Assembly (NCBI RefSeq): GCF_023856365.1
Contig: NC_064554.1
Coordinates: 2,719,001-2,783,000 of the forward strand
From: Brienomyrus brachyistius
Lineage: Eukaryota; Chordata; Actinopteri; Osteoglossiformes; Mormyridae
DNA length: 64,000 nt
Reading direction: 5' to 3'
A model generated the notes under the pieces. It ran no database searches. It was not told the DNA's origin and saw only the letters and a list, made by a program, of their open reading frames with translations. Positions 56,307 to 64,000 of this stretch are shown here, in pieces. The position numbers and the translations under genes were made by a program. The stretch's first letter is position 1; the number at the start of each line of letters is the position of its first letter.

Positions 56307-58622
56307 CTGGGAGGGATGGAGTGGAAACACCATTAAAAGAAACGTATATAATACAGAGCAAAACTCAAAGGGAAAATATACACACACAATTTGACATTAG
56401 AACATACGCAAATTAAGAATGACACAATAAAAACTAACATTTGTACTATTCTCCAAAAAGTTACTGATATCTTGTTGGATGGCTATATGAAGCTTCGGTT
56501 CCCAAGCCTCTCCTCAGGGGCATCCCAGTCATTCTATGTATTTGTTAAATTTCATCGCCAGCTCAATCAATCAAATCAGACTGATTGTAAAAAGCCAATG
56601 AAGTATCGATTAGCCAAAGGTGGTATGCTAGTGGTCAAGTCAAAAAATACATGGGTACATTGGATTGTTAAGCCAGCACACTTTGAAATAGATATCAGCT
56701 TTACATTAACATGCAAGTCACCATTCTGTTTCCCTGCCTAAGACTTCTGCTCAGTGCTGCATATATCTGAGTAACAGAGTGACTTTAGAGGCTGATTTTG
56801 CTAGTCAGGAATGAGTAGATGACTCCATACCTGCTGAGGACGGTGGTGCACGGTCAGCTGGGGTCCATTGACCATGTTTTGACCCTGAGGAGACGATCTC
56901 ACTGAAATGGAAGGTGACAGCACTGTTGAAGTAGGGGACACGTAGACGTCTCACAGCTTCGTGTCACACCTGTCTCACGGTCACGCCCTTTCCTGTGCCA
57001 AGGCTCCCATCATCTCCAGCTGTGTCACCAGTCCTTCCTCTCAGCACACCAGACCCATCCCTGCATGCTCTCACCCACTCAACTTAGTGCCATTGCAGTG
57101 CAGTGCCCCCGCCCCCCACCCACTTCCCCAGCATTTGACTGGAGAGGTGTACCAGCTTGCTGAGAGTGGGCACCGCCACTCAGGCTGGGCAGGGCCCCGG
57201 GAGCCCGGTGGGCAGCCGGTGACGTCATGGGGGGGTGTCCCGGCTGCATGGGGGCCCTCTTCACCCCGGTCACTGCCAAAAAGACAGCACTGTTACAAGC
57301 GAAGGTCGGCAGATGGAGCAAGAAAACGTGGCTGGAGCGCTAGGAGAGGTAGACTCACCTTGGACGTCGTCATCATCCTCCGTCAAGTCTATGACTGCAC
57401 CGGAGCTGCTCGCCCGAGGCACCTGTGGGGAGAGAGACACAGAACATGAGATTCAGCTCGAGGCAGATGTACGCCTCCTACTGTCACATGGTCAGCAGCA
57501 TGACGTCAGCAGGGATGTTAAAGATGCACAAAGGGTCGGGGGAGGCGGAGGAGCGACGCGGTACTGCACCTGCGCGGGCGTCTTTGCTGTGGCCGGATCG
57601 GCGGTGCGGACTGTGGTTTGACCGTCTGATGCATAGAACAAAACGGAAACAACATAAGGGGCACTCAGGGGCAACCACAGTGAAGGGGGGAGAAACCCGC
57701 TAAGATTGAGGAGGGGGGCTGGAATTCTGAGCTGCGTTTACCTGTTTTAGAGGCCATCATGGCTACCGAGACGGGGCCCGCAGCCGCCAGCCCGGGAGTC
57801 TGGCCTCCCGTTGCCGCGGGGGCTGAGGAAGGTGGTAGCGACGATGCCGACGTGACTCCGATCACAGGGGCGCACTGAGCAGGTGTGCGGGCGGAGGAAA
57901 CAGACACCCCAGGGCTGGGCACACCGATCAGGCCGCTGCCGCCTGAGTAGATGGCTGCCCGAGCCACAGAGATCTGGGGCAATGAGGCAGAGGAGGTCAC
58001 CGACAAGCCGGAGGAGGAGGAAGAGGCGGCTGCCGTGGTCTTCTGGAGGATATAGGTGGTGCCAGGAGTGCTGGTTTTGGCCTTGCCAAGTGCGTTGGCG
58101 CCACTGAGGGTCGACATGGAGATCAGTTCCACACCGGGGCTGTGACCAGCTGGTATCGACCCAGCCTGGGAACCGCTCACAGCCAGGGGGAGCTGGATGA
58201 GTAGCGGCTGCAGGGACACAGACTGAGGGGTGGAGCTGGGTATCCCCGAGGGCATCGTGGGGTTGGCGGGGACAGGTTTGGGCACGGGGGGTGGCGCAGG
58301 CCGATTCTGAGCAGGAGGTAACGCCGCGCTGGTGACAGAGGTAGAGGGGGCAGAGGTGCTGGAGGCCGTCGTGGTGGAGCAGCCAGGGCCTCGGACCAGG
58401 GAAGTGGGGGCCGTAACAGTAGGGAGCAGCTTGCGTTGGTTTGGGGAACCTGAGGGTGTTGAAGAATGAGATACAAGGTGTTTGTGTGCTGGGGAGAGGA
58501 TTCTCGGGAAAGAATCAGGTGACTGAGATTCACACGCACACTCACCTGCATAGCTGACGGGACCCGGAACAGAGTTCTGCTGCTCGCCTCTCTGTGACTC
58601 CAGCATCATCCGGACAGTGGTG
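55833..58622 (-). CDS. atf7ip: atf7ip: activating transcription factor 7-interacting protein, C-terminal part (7 exons; 5' end outside window)
   Basis: ATF7IP (MCAF1) is a nuclear cofactor that stabilises the H3K9 methyltransferase SETDB1 and links it to MBD1 and SUMO-modified proteins for gene silencing. The seven exons join in phase to 533 residues plus stop. They hold a Ser/Thr/Pro/Ala-rich region (exon 58449-57742), a SUMO-interacting motif VIDLTEDDD (57422-57359) and a C-terminal fibronectin type III domain (in 56306-55833) that is very close to the mammalian one ([38 protein letters not shown]). Human ATF7IP has about 1270 residues, so the N-terminal half, including the SETDB1-binding region, is missing from the window. 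ATF7IP adjoins GRIN2B in mammals too. The paralogue ATF7IP2 is less likely given the length and position. Confidence 0.92.
56307..56830 (-). other. atf7ip last intron
   Basis: This 524-bp AT-rich intron shows nothing recognisable. A 116-codon plus-strand frame at 56391 has no family resemblance and is taken as chance. Confidence 0.7.
56831..56901 (-). CDS. atf7ip: atf7ip exon (small)
   Basis: This 71-nt exon enters in phase 1 and leaves in phase 0. It encodes [20 protein letters not shown] and PQQ. Acceptor CCATTTCAG, donor GTATGG. Confidence 0.8.
57120..57272 (-). CDS. atf7ip: atf7ip exon (Pro/Ala/Gly-rich)
   Basis: This 153-nt exon is phase 1 to phase 1. It encodes [20 protein letters not shown] and, near its end, [15 protein letters not shown]. 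The donor GTGGGG is chosen because it alone gives the phase required by the next exon; GTGGGT at 57123 would break the frame. Confidence 0.75.
57359..57422 (-). CDS. atf7ip: atf7ip exon with SUMO-interacting motif
   Basis: This 64-nt exon enters in phase 0 and leaves in phase 1. It encodes [20 protein letters not shown]. The hydrophobic VIDLT followed by acidic residues is a canonical SUMO-interacting motif. Donor GTGAGT. Confidence 0.88.
57570..57625 (-). CDS. atf7ip: atf7ip exon (small linker)
   Basis: This 56-nt exon enters in phase 1 and leaves in phase 0. It encodes [18 protein letters not shown]. Acceptor ATGCATCAG, donor GTGCAG. Confidence 0.78.
57742..58449 (-). CDS. atf7ip: atf7ip exon (Ser/Thr/Pro/Ala-rich region)
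   Basis: This 708-nt exon, phase 1 to phase 1, is low-complexity and probably disordered, with islands such as [16 protein letters not shown] and [20 protein letters not shown]. Acceptor ACCCTCAG, donor GTAAAC. Confidence 0.85.
58546..58622 (-). CDS. atf7ip: atf7ip exon (first visible)
   Basis: This 77-nt exon enters in phase 2 and leaves in phase 1. It encodes [20 protein letters not shown] and PVSYAG (shared last codon). Acceptor CCCCCATCAG after a C-run, donor GTGAGT. Confidence 0.75.
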
Positions 58623-58856
58623 CTGATGGGGGGGGGGGGAGATGCGAGGTTGGTTATAGGGAGTAGTAAGGGAAGTATGGAGAGTGATGAGGGAGCCCTC
58701 TGGGACCATGAACACTTGGCGCCACTGCCCTTATACGGGGAGGAGCCGATCCCGTCCTTAAGGCTGCAAGCCAGTTCACATGGGGCACGAATCAGGCACC
58801 GAGTGACACGCAGCGGAACCCAGCTACCCATATGAAGACCCGCCTGGTTCTAACCA

Positions 58857-58985
58857 TGACCTGGAGCCAATCCCAGGAGGCACTGGGCACAAGGCTGGGC
58901 TACACCCTGGATGGGATGCTAGTCCATCACAGAGGAATCCACACAAACATACGCTCCTTCATGGGCAGTTTACAGACTAGTTAGC
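58857..58985 (-). mobile_element. Fish SINE/LINE tail fragment
   Basis: GCACTGGGCACAAGGCTGGG, then CTACACCCTGGATGGGATGC and TTACAGACTAGTTAGCCTAA, follows the consensus of the widespread fish element also seen at 35762. Orientation is deduced from that copy. Confidence 0.65.
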
Positions 58986-59051
58986 CTAACGCTTTGTCTT
59001 TTTGACTGCATGAGAATACCTGTGAAATATGAGGAGAACGAACACGAACAC

Positions 59052-59052
59052 G

Positions 59053-59115
<63 letters not shown>
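59052..59115. repeat. (CA)n microsatellite
   Basis: An uninterrupted run of about 30 CA units preceded by GAACAC steps. Confidence 0.95.
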
Positions 59116-59120
<5 letters not shown>

Positions 59121-60674
59121 GATTTCTGTCATAATGAGGACTGTGATAAACTGTTGACCAAGGGAGGGCCCAGGTTTTCAAAATGGGTCAAGAGGCTTTT
59201 TACCTCAAGACTTGCAACTTCAAATTAGCACATTAATGGGAACACCAGTCTGCGTCATGAACCATCCAAGTAAGGGCCATGTGGTCGCCATGTGAAGACT
59301 GAGGTCCATCATAACAAAAAAAATCACACACGCAATGAAATGCTAGCATTTAATTTGTGGAAACATTAGCATCAACTATAAAATTAGCAGTCAAGAATAG
59401 CATTTTAAAAGGCTTCAGAAACGTACAGAGTAAGTTTTATGTTTCAAGACAAACAGCAAAAACATAAATACAAAGACAATTCCCTGAATCGGCGTACATT
59501 TCTAAATATGGTCGTCTCCGAGAACAAGCCATGCCGTTAATAAAAATATATAGTTTTCAAACTACTTTTAAAAAAGAAAAACGTCAGTTATCTGTCAACC
59601 ATCGTTCACTTAGTCTTCCTAAGGTTTCTCCTTGAGCAGCCTGAGCTGACATGACGACTCCCTGCATCTTCTCTATCCAAACTGAAATTCTGCTCTCCCC
59701 CCCCTTGCTGCTGTAATCCCAAATAAGGGAGTTCCACCTCCCCAGCTTCAGTGGCTAAGCCAGGAGAAACACATTTTTATGCATTCGCACATTCCGCGTC
59801 ATACTATATCGTACGTTTTTTTAACATATACTACCGATATCTTTGTATTTACTTTTATATTTTCTTTTCTGTCTTAATTTCTGTATTAGATGTGTTTTTG
59901 TTTCATGGTACCGTGTTACGTATTTTTTCCTCTATTGGACATGCTTTTGATTTTGTCTAACTGAACAGCACTTCAGCTGGGACTGTTTTTAAATGGGCTA
60001 TATAAATTTTGCCTTTACAAGCATCACGCTCACTCTGACACTCTCAAAACAGAAATAAATTTGCTCAGGTGTTTAACCAATCCGCATTTGTTCACGAGCT
60101 TTTTGTCACCTTTTGTTTTTCTAAAAAGCCAAAAAAAAATGCTTTGTTCTATTGATAATAAACTTCAATAACAGTGTCTGCTGCAGAGTATAAGCAATGG
60201 CCTGCGTACTTGTGAAAAATTTCAATCCAGTGACATTTAGCACACATTTCATTTTAGAACCAAAAATGCATTAATATTTCTCAACATAAAATATGGTTCT
60301 ATCTGTTTTTTCTATTATAGGTTGGTGACATAACACAAATTGTAATCTGGGAGCAAAAATGACCCAATATGAAAATGATGAATTTTGCTTACTTATTCAA
60401 TATTTACAGTGCCAAAGCTACAGAGGATTGGCTGAAAGACTTCACTCCTTGGGTACTGGACACACACTCAGACATCTGACCTTCTGTGTCTTAACAAACA
60501 ACACTCACACACACTCAGACATATATATAATTTCCACGGACAGCACGACAGTCATGGCTAAGTATATATGACTATGTATACACATACACACACAGAGAGA
60601 CACAGATTTTTTTTTCCCGAAAGAAGATCAAAAAGCTGGTAAAAACTGCATTGAAGGATGGCTTTTTAAGATTC

Positions 60675-61090
60675 AGATTCAAGATTTAAAGGTTTATTGT
60701 CATTCCTACACATCAGCACACTATGCAACGCAATGGAACAAAACGTGGTTTCCGTGGGTCTCGGCACACAGTACAAGAGCAGAAGAACGGAATGAAAAAT
60801 AACAGATAAAGAAAAATACAGCAAAATATAAAAACACAGTAAATATACACTAAAGGTAGAATGCGGGCTGAAAGTGACAGTGCAGTCTGAGATGAGGAGA
60901 GCAGCAGGAACGCTGTGTGACAATGAGTGCAAAGTTGGGCTGTGCATAGTGCTGATGTCCATGTTTGTGCTGGGCGGGGGGGGGGGGGGGGGGGTGCGCT
61001 TAAAGCTGTTCCTCAGCCTAGAGGTTTTAGTCCTGATGGTGCTTCTTAGCCTCCTACTGGATGATAAGGAGATGCACAGAGCACGTGCAG
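60675..61090. mobile_element. Probable degenerate interspersed repeat
   Basis: AAGATTTAAAGGTTTATTGT CATTCC at the left, and CAGCCTAGAGGTTTTAGTCC to the right of a G-run, resemble non-LTR retroelement ends common in fish. The match is from memory and loose. Confidence 0.35.
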
Positions 61091-61606
61091 GCGGCTGTTA
61101 TTATTACCTGACTGGTGGGTGGACTGGACACCGAGCAAAATGTACATCAAAACAAACTGTCTCCTTATGTAATCCAGGCCTTAGTGCTCTAGTCTCATCA
61201 TCACTGTCACTATCTTCTGCACAGTGAAATTAATTTCAAAAAGTGCACAAGGGAAGTAATAAAACAGACGTTTCTTAATGTAAAATGACAGACTTTATGC
61301 TTAGTGTTTTTCAACATTGTCCAACATTGTAAAGCTACAATCAACAAATTGCATTTTCTTTACACAGCTGTAAACATTTTTCAAATCAGTAGCAAGCACT
61401 TTTCTAGGATTTATCTGATCATTATCGTTTGTTACTCTAAACTCTAGGGTACAGATAGAAATGTGCCTTATAATGAATCAAAAACGACAGCCAGTTAACA
61501 AAGACATTAACTGAGTTACACTATCATTCACATTTGCATATTATGGAAATGACTACTGCATTTTAAATACTATTCTTATGTATTACCTTCAGCTGAAAGA
61601 TTCATT

Positions 61607-61845
61607 TCATCCAAAGACTTTCCTTTGCATGTGTGTTTCTGATTCCAGGTTCATAAGGCTGTTGTACACATCTGCGTTTACTGGGGCAGTGCTTCAAGTT
61701 TCGTACATTTTTAGTAGCATTTCAGCATCTTCACCTTCTCTTCTCTTACTATGAAGTATGGCGTCAACCAGCAGTGTCTCACATAAGCCCCTTCAGGCTG
61801 ATGGACTAGGGTTCTTTTCTAGCTCCTGCTTTACATTTTCCTCAG
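61607..61845 (-). pseudogene. Decayed continuation of the 416-codon frame
   Basis: Past the TAA at 61831-61833 the adjacent frame reads ENVKQELEKNPS. After a TGA (61793-61795) it reads LLVDAILHSKRREGEDAEML. After another TGA (61694-61696) it reads VYNSLMNLESETHM, up to a TGA at 61607-61609. The HSKRREGE segment matches what I remember of the family's next block. At least one frameshift and two internal stops are therefore present, which favours a pseudogene over a short intact gene. Confidence 0.6.
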
Positions 61846-63081
61846 TCTCTCTCTAGAAATTTCTGGAAGGGAGACATATTCCGTAAGAGGGATGATATCC
61901 AGCTTTTTCCACTTACTCCGATGAAGGGAGGAGATGGCATGGCTAGACAGACAAGCTCTCCACTGTGCCTCGTGAAGCTTGATAAAGCTCTTTGCTCTTT
62001 CTTCTGTTTCTTTGTCTTCTGCCAGCAAAGCTTCACCCACTACAATCTCAGCACATTTCTTCAAGGAATATCCAAGTTTGCGCACCAAAGATGGTACTGT
62101 AGACTTCTTTTTAGCAGCATTAAATCCACTCACTTTTTTGACACCCTCAATGACGAGTCTGAATCTGGATGGCACAATTAAATCCCGAAGTTTTTTCACT
62201 CTACTTTCAAGTTGACCTACTGCCATGACTAACCTTGCAAGTTGTCGCATTTTTTGACCAATGTATGCACGCTGTGCATCTTGACTATGCACATAAAGCA
62301 TTTTCCCATATTTACATATTAATGCATCACTTCTGGCATGATTAGAAATGTCATCAGGTTGCATCTTCAGTAGTATTTTTTTGTACTCTTCATCATCTTC
62401 ATCATCTTGTAAAGGAAGAAGAAACACAGATGCTGCCTGTACTTGCTTTTTTATACAAGACATGGACTCTACCTTAAGTCGGCATGAACATTCATGTTTC
62501 CAAAGGTCCTTCTTCAAGACAAAACCAAGACAGTGCTGACAGGGAAGGTAATCATTAGCAGATGCACTGGTTGAAGGCTGTTTCCAAGTGACAAGTTCAC
62601 CACAGCCCTCTTTGAGAACTCTGATGTTATGGCAGTAGTCACCTTTGCTGCGAAGCTGTTCAAGCAATTTCCTTCTAGAGTTTGAACCTTTTCTAAAGCT
62701 CAAAGCATGGGCCACGTCTGCCTCATTTGAATGCCATCTTTCAAGATGACGAGCTATTTTTGTATTTGATTTATGACAATAAACACAATAGTGTCTTTTG
62801 TCCAATTTCTTTGTTGTGCTAGTTTGCTGTAGAGATACTGATTTTTTACTAAAGTGTCCAGCTGTAGGTGGGTGAGAGTTCAAAGTAGTACAGTCACGAT
62901 CAAAACATTCTGATGAAGAGTCAGACTTATCGTCGGATGCTTGGTATTCAGACATGCTGGAGACAGACTCTTCAGATTCTTCCGCCAAATCATGATCTGC
63001 ACCATGTTCTGATGTGTCTCTGGTGTCTGACGAATTTCTGTGTGTGTTTTCATCTAAAATATTAGCGACGACGCATTCCAT
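61831..63081 (-). CDS. Uncharacterised 416-residue protein with two zinc-finger-like motifs (mobile-element-associated fish family, probably a broken copy)
   Basis: The frame has an acidic Ser-rich N-terminus (about 1-75). A C2H2-like motif follows at about 97-116 (HYCVYCHKSN to HLERWH), then CxxC...H.C at about 185-205 (PCQHCLGF to KHECSC). The remainder is helical and basic and includes GQKMRQLARLVMAVGQLESR. I recall a large multicopy fish family with this layout whose longer members continue into a tyrosine-recombinase-like (Crypton-type) half; that half is absent here. The open frame extends upstream in phase to an acceptor-like CACTTTAG at 63106, so the ATG at 63081 may not be the true start. 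It lies on the same strand upstream of the visible atf7ip exons, so it is either nested in an atf7ip intron or between genes. Confidence 0.6.
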   Translation of the reverse strand: MECVVANILDENTHRNSSDTRDTSEHGADHDLAEESEESVSSMSEYQASDDKSDSSSECFDRDCTTLNSHPPTAGHFSKKSVSLQQTSTTKKLDKRHYCVYCHKSNTKIARHLERWHSNEADVAHALSFRKGSNSRRKLLEQLRSKGDYCHNIRVLKEGCGELVTWKQPSTSASANDYLPCQHCLGFVLKKDLWKHECSCRLKVESMSCIKKQVQAASVFLLPLQDDEDDEEYKKILLKMQPDDISNHARSDALICKYGKMLYVHSQDAQRAYIGQKMRQLARLVMAVGQLESRVKKLRDLIVPSRFRLVIEGVKKVSGFNAAKKKSTVPSLVRKLGYSLKKCAEIVVGEALLAEDKETEERAKSFIKLHEAQWRACLSSHAISSLHRSKWKKLDIIPLTEYVSLPEISRERLRKM

Positions 63082-63344
63082 TTCAGATTTTTTTCTGACA
63101 TTGACCTAAAGTGACAAACACATTCAGTAAGCATTTTGACTGAATGAATACATAAAGTCACACACATTTAACAAGTTTTAAATTAATTTTTAACAATCTG
63201 GCTTAACATCAAGAATGTCAAATTTTGATAGCAAAACATGTATTTCTAAATTAACTCAATTACTGATATGAAAAACGTCTTTTTACATTAGTGATGGTTA
63301 GTGATTAATATGATGAGCATTTACTTTGACTAGAATTTTAACTA

Positions 63345-63475
63345 TTGCAAAATGTTAACTGCAATGGGTTTGTCCCCAGCCTTGTGCCCTAGGCTGCCGG
63401 GGACAGGCCACCTGTAATCGCGAATGGTATAACAATTTGATAATGGATAGATGTCTAGATGAAAACATCCGTAAG
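63345..63475 (+). mobile_element. Fish SINE/LINE tail fragment
   Basis: CCCAGCCTTGTGCCCTAGGC, then a GGGGACAGGCCACC block and a GATAATGGATAGATG end, match the tail of the family at 35762, in plus orientation. Confidence 0.6.
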
Positions 63476-63533
63476 TGTTTACAACGCTTGCTATATATTC
63501 CAGTTTTGCAATACATATTGGGGCTGTTAAATC

Positions 63534-63600
63534 GACCAAAAAACTAATCAATCGCACATTTTGCAACAAATTAATCACGATTAATCGCATATTAATCAGG
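63534..63600. repeat. ATTAATCGC-type degenerate repeat
   Basis: AACTAATCAATCGCAC, ATTAATCACGATTAATCGCA and TATTAATCAGG are variants of one short motif. No function is assigned. Confidence 0.5.
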
Positions 63601-63750
63601 TATAATGAAGTATAAATCAAGAAAGTATAAAAATAATAAAAAATATTCATGTAACAGCTTAATATGGTGTAATAAAGCTTACTCTTCTTTCATATGACAT
63701 CATCCAGATTACATGTCAAGACTAGTAAGTTGTATTTACAGTTACTTTTT

Positions 63751-64000
63751 TCAGAATTTTTCTTCTAATGATTTAAAATTATGCAATTGTGCAGCGGTAA
63801 AGGCACTCACACTACACAAAATATAACTAAAAATATCGAGAATTGTGAGGGGAGGTAAGGCTTCGGGGTCACAAATCAATTCCTCTTTTGGGATTTCAAA
63901 ACGTCCATGCATCCGATATTTTTCAATATAGCATAGGTAGGAGTTTGTATCTATACAATCCCTTTTCTTTCTGAAATTTGAAACATGCCTACAAACATCG
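63751..64000 (-). pseudogene. Open fragment at the right edge, resembling an SWIM/YqaJ-type fish mobile-element protein
   Basis: Minus strand, entering from beyond the edge with one partial base, then 82 codons to TGA at 63751-63753. It includes EELICDPEALPPLTILDIFS, then AFTAAQLHNFKSLE. The pattern of a short acidic-Pro stretch, an aromatic-rich helix and K(S)LE resembles the start of SWIM-zinc-finger proteins of fish transposon-associated families, where an AYN-type motif should follow. Here the frame stops three residues later. Resemblance from memory; no donor GT is placed at the break. Confidence 0.3.

Larger units (their letters stand above)
58623..61606 (-). other. atf7ip upstream intron or flank
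   Basis: About 3 kb without a supported exon. It contains a SINE-tail piece (58857-58985), a long (CA)n tract, a LINE-like tail near 59965 and a degenerate repeat (60675-61090) with a G-run at 60977-60995. Confidence 0.65.

Noticed and set aside
57123..57126. Alternative atf7ip donor GTGGGT at 57123
   Set aside because: It would leave phase 0, whereas the next exon needs one carried base; the donor four bases on keeps the frame.
57883..58107. Plus-strand Arg-rich frame opposite the atf7ip Ser/Thr exon
   Set aside because: Antisense shadow; the minus strand joins in phase with its neighbours.

Overview
This is a eukaryotic nuclear window from a compact vertebrate genome, almost certainly a teleost fish. 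The evidence is intron-split genes with GT-AG junctions, protein matches to vertebrate NMDA-receptor and ATF7IP families, tRNA-derived SINEs and an L2-like LINE of the fish type, Tc1-like and hAT-like DNA elements, and many (CA)n tracts and minisatellites. No prokaryotic features, CRISPR arrays or ribosomal RNA genes are seen.

Positions 686-33046 (minus strand) hold what reads as a complete coding region for an NMDA glutamate receptor GluN2B subunit (grin2b). It has 14 coding exons whose phases join without a break into a predicted protein of 1742 residues. The assignment to 2B rather than 2A/2C/2D rests on the C-terminal tail: the segment after M4, the CaMKII-binding segment and the ESDV PDZ ligand are all GluN2B-like. 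Exon 1 is preceded by a splice acceptor at 33071, so the promoter and a noncoding first exon lie further right. An exon-like segment near 48 kb is a weak candidate. Introns carry minisatellites, MITEs, SINEs, a decayed L2-like LINE and possible regulatory motifs (RFX X-boxes and an RE1-like core around 15.5-16.0 kb).

Positions 33.1-55.8 kb are intergenic or 5' noncoding territory with no convincing gene. They contain GACA-type repeats, SINE pieces, hairpin MITEs, a CCAAT-containing tandem repeat at about 50.1 kb and two broken Tc1-like elements at 52.4-53.3 kb.

Positions 55833-58622 (minus strand) hold the last seven exons of atf7ip (activating transcription factor 7-interacting protein), including a SUMO-interacting motif and the C-terminal fibronectin type III domain. 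The amino-terminal exons are not in the window. GRIN2B and ATF7IP are also neighbours in mammals, which supports both calls, but here both genes point the same way.

Positions 61.6-64.0 kb (minus strand) hold a 416-codon open frame with two zinc-finger-like motifs and a decayed continuation. At the right edge is an 82-codon open fragment. Both resemble multicopy, mobile-element-associated fish protein families, and these are the least understood items in the window. GRIN2B (synaptic channel) and ATF7IP (chromatin silencing cofactor) have no direct pathway link; they are linked by position only.
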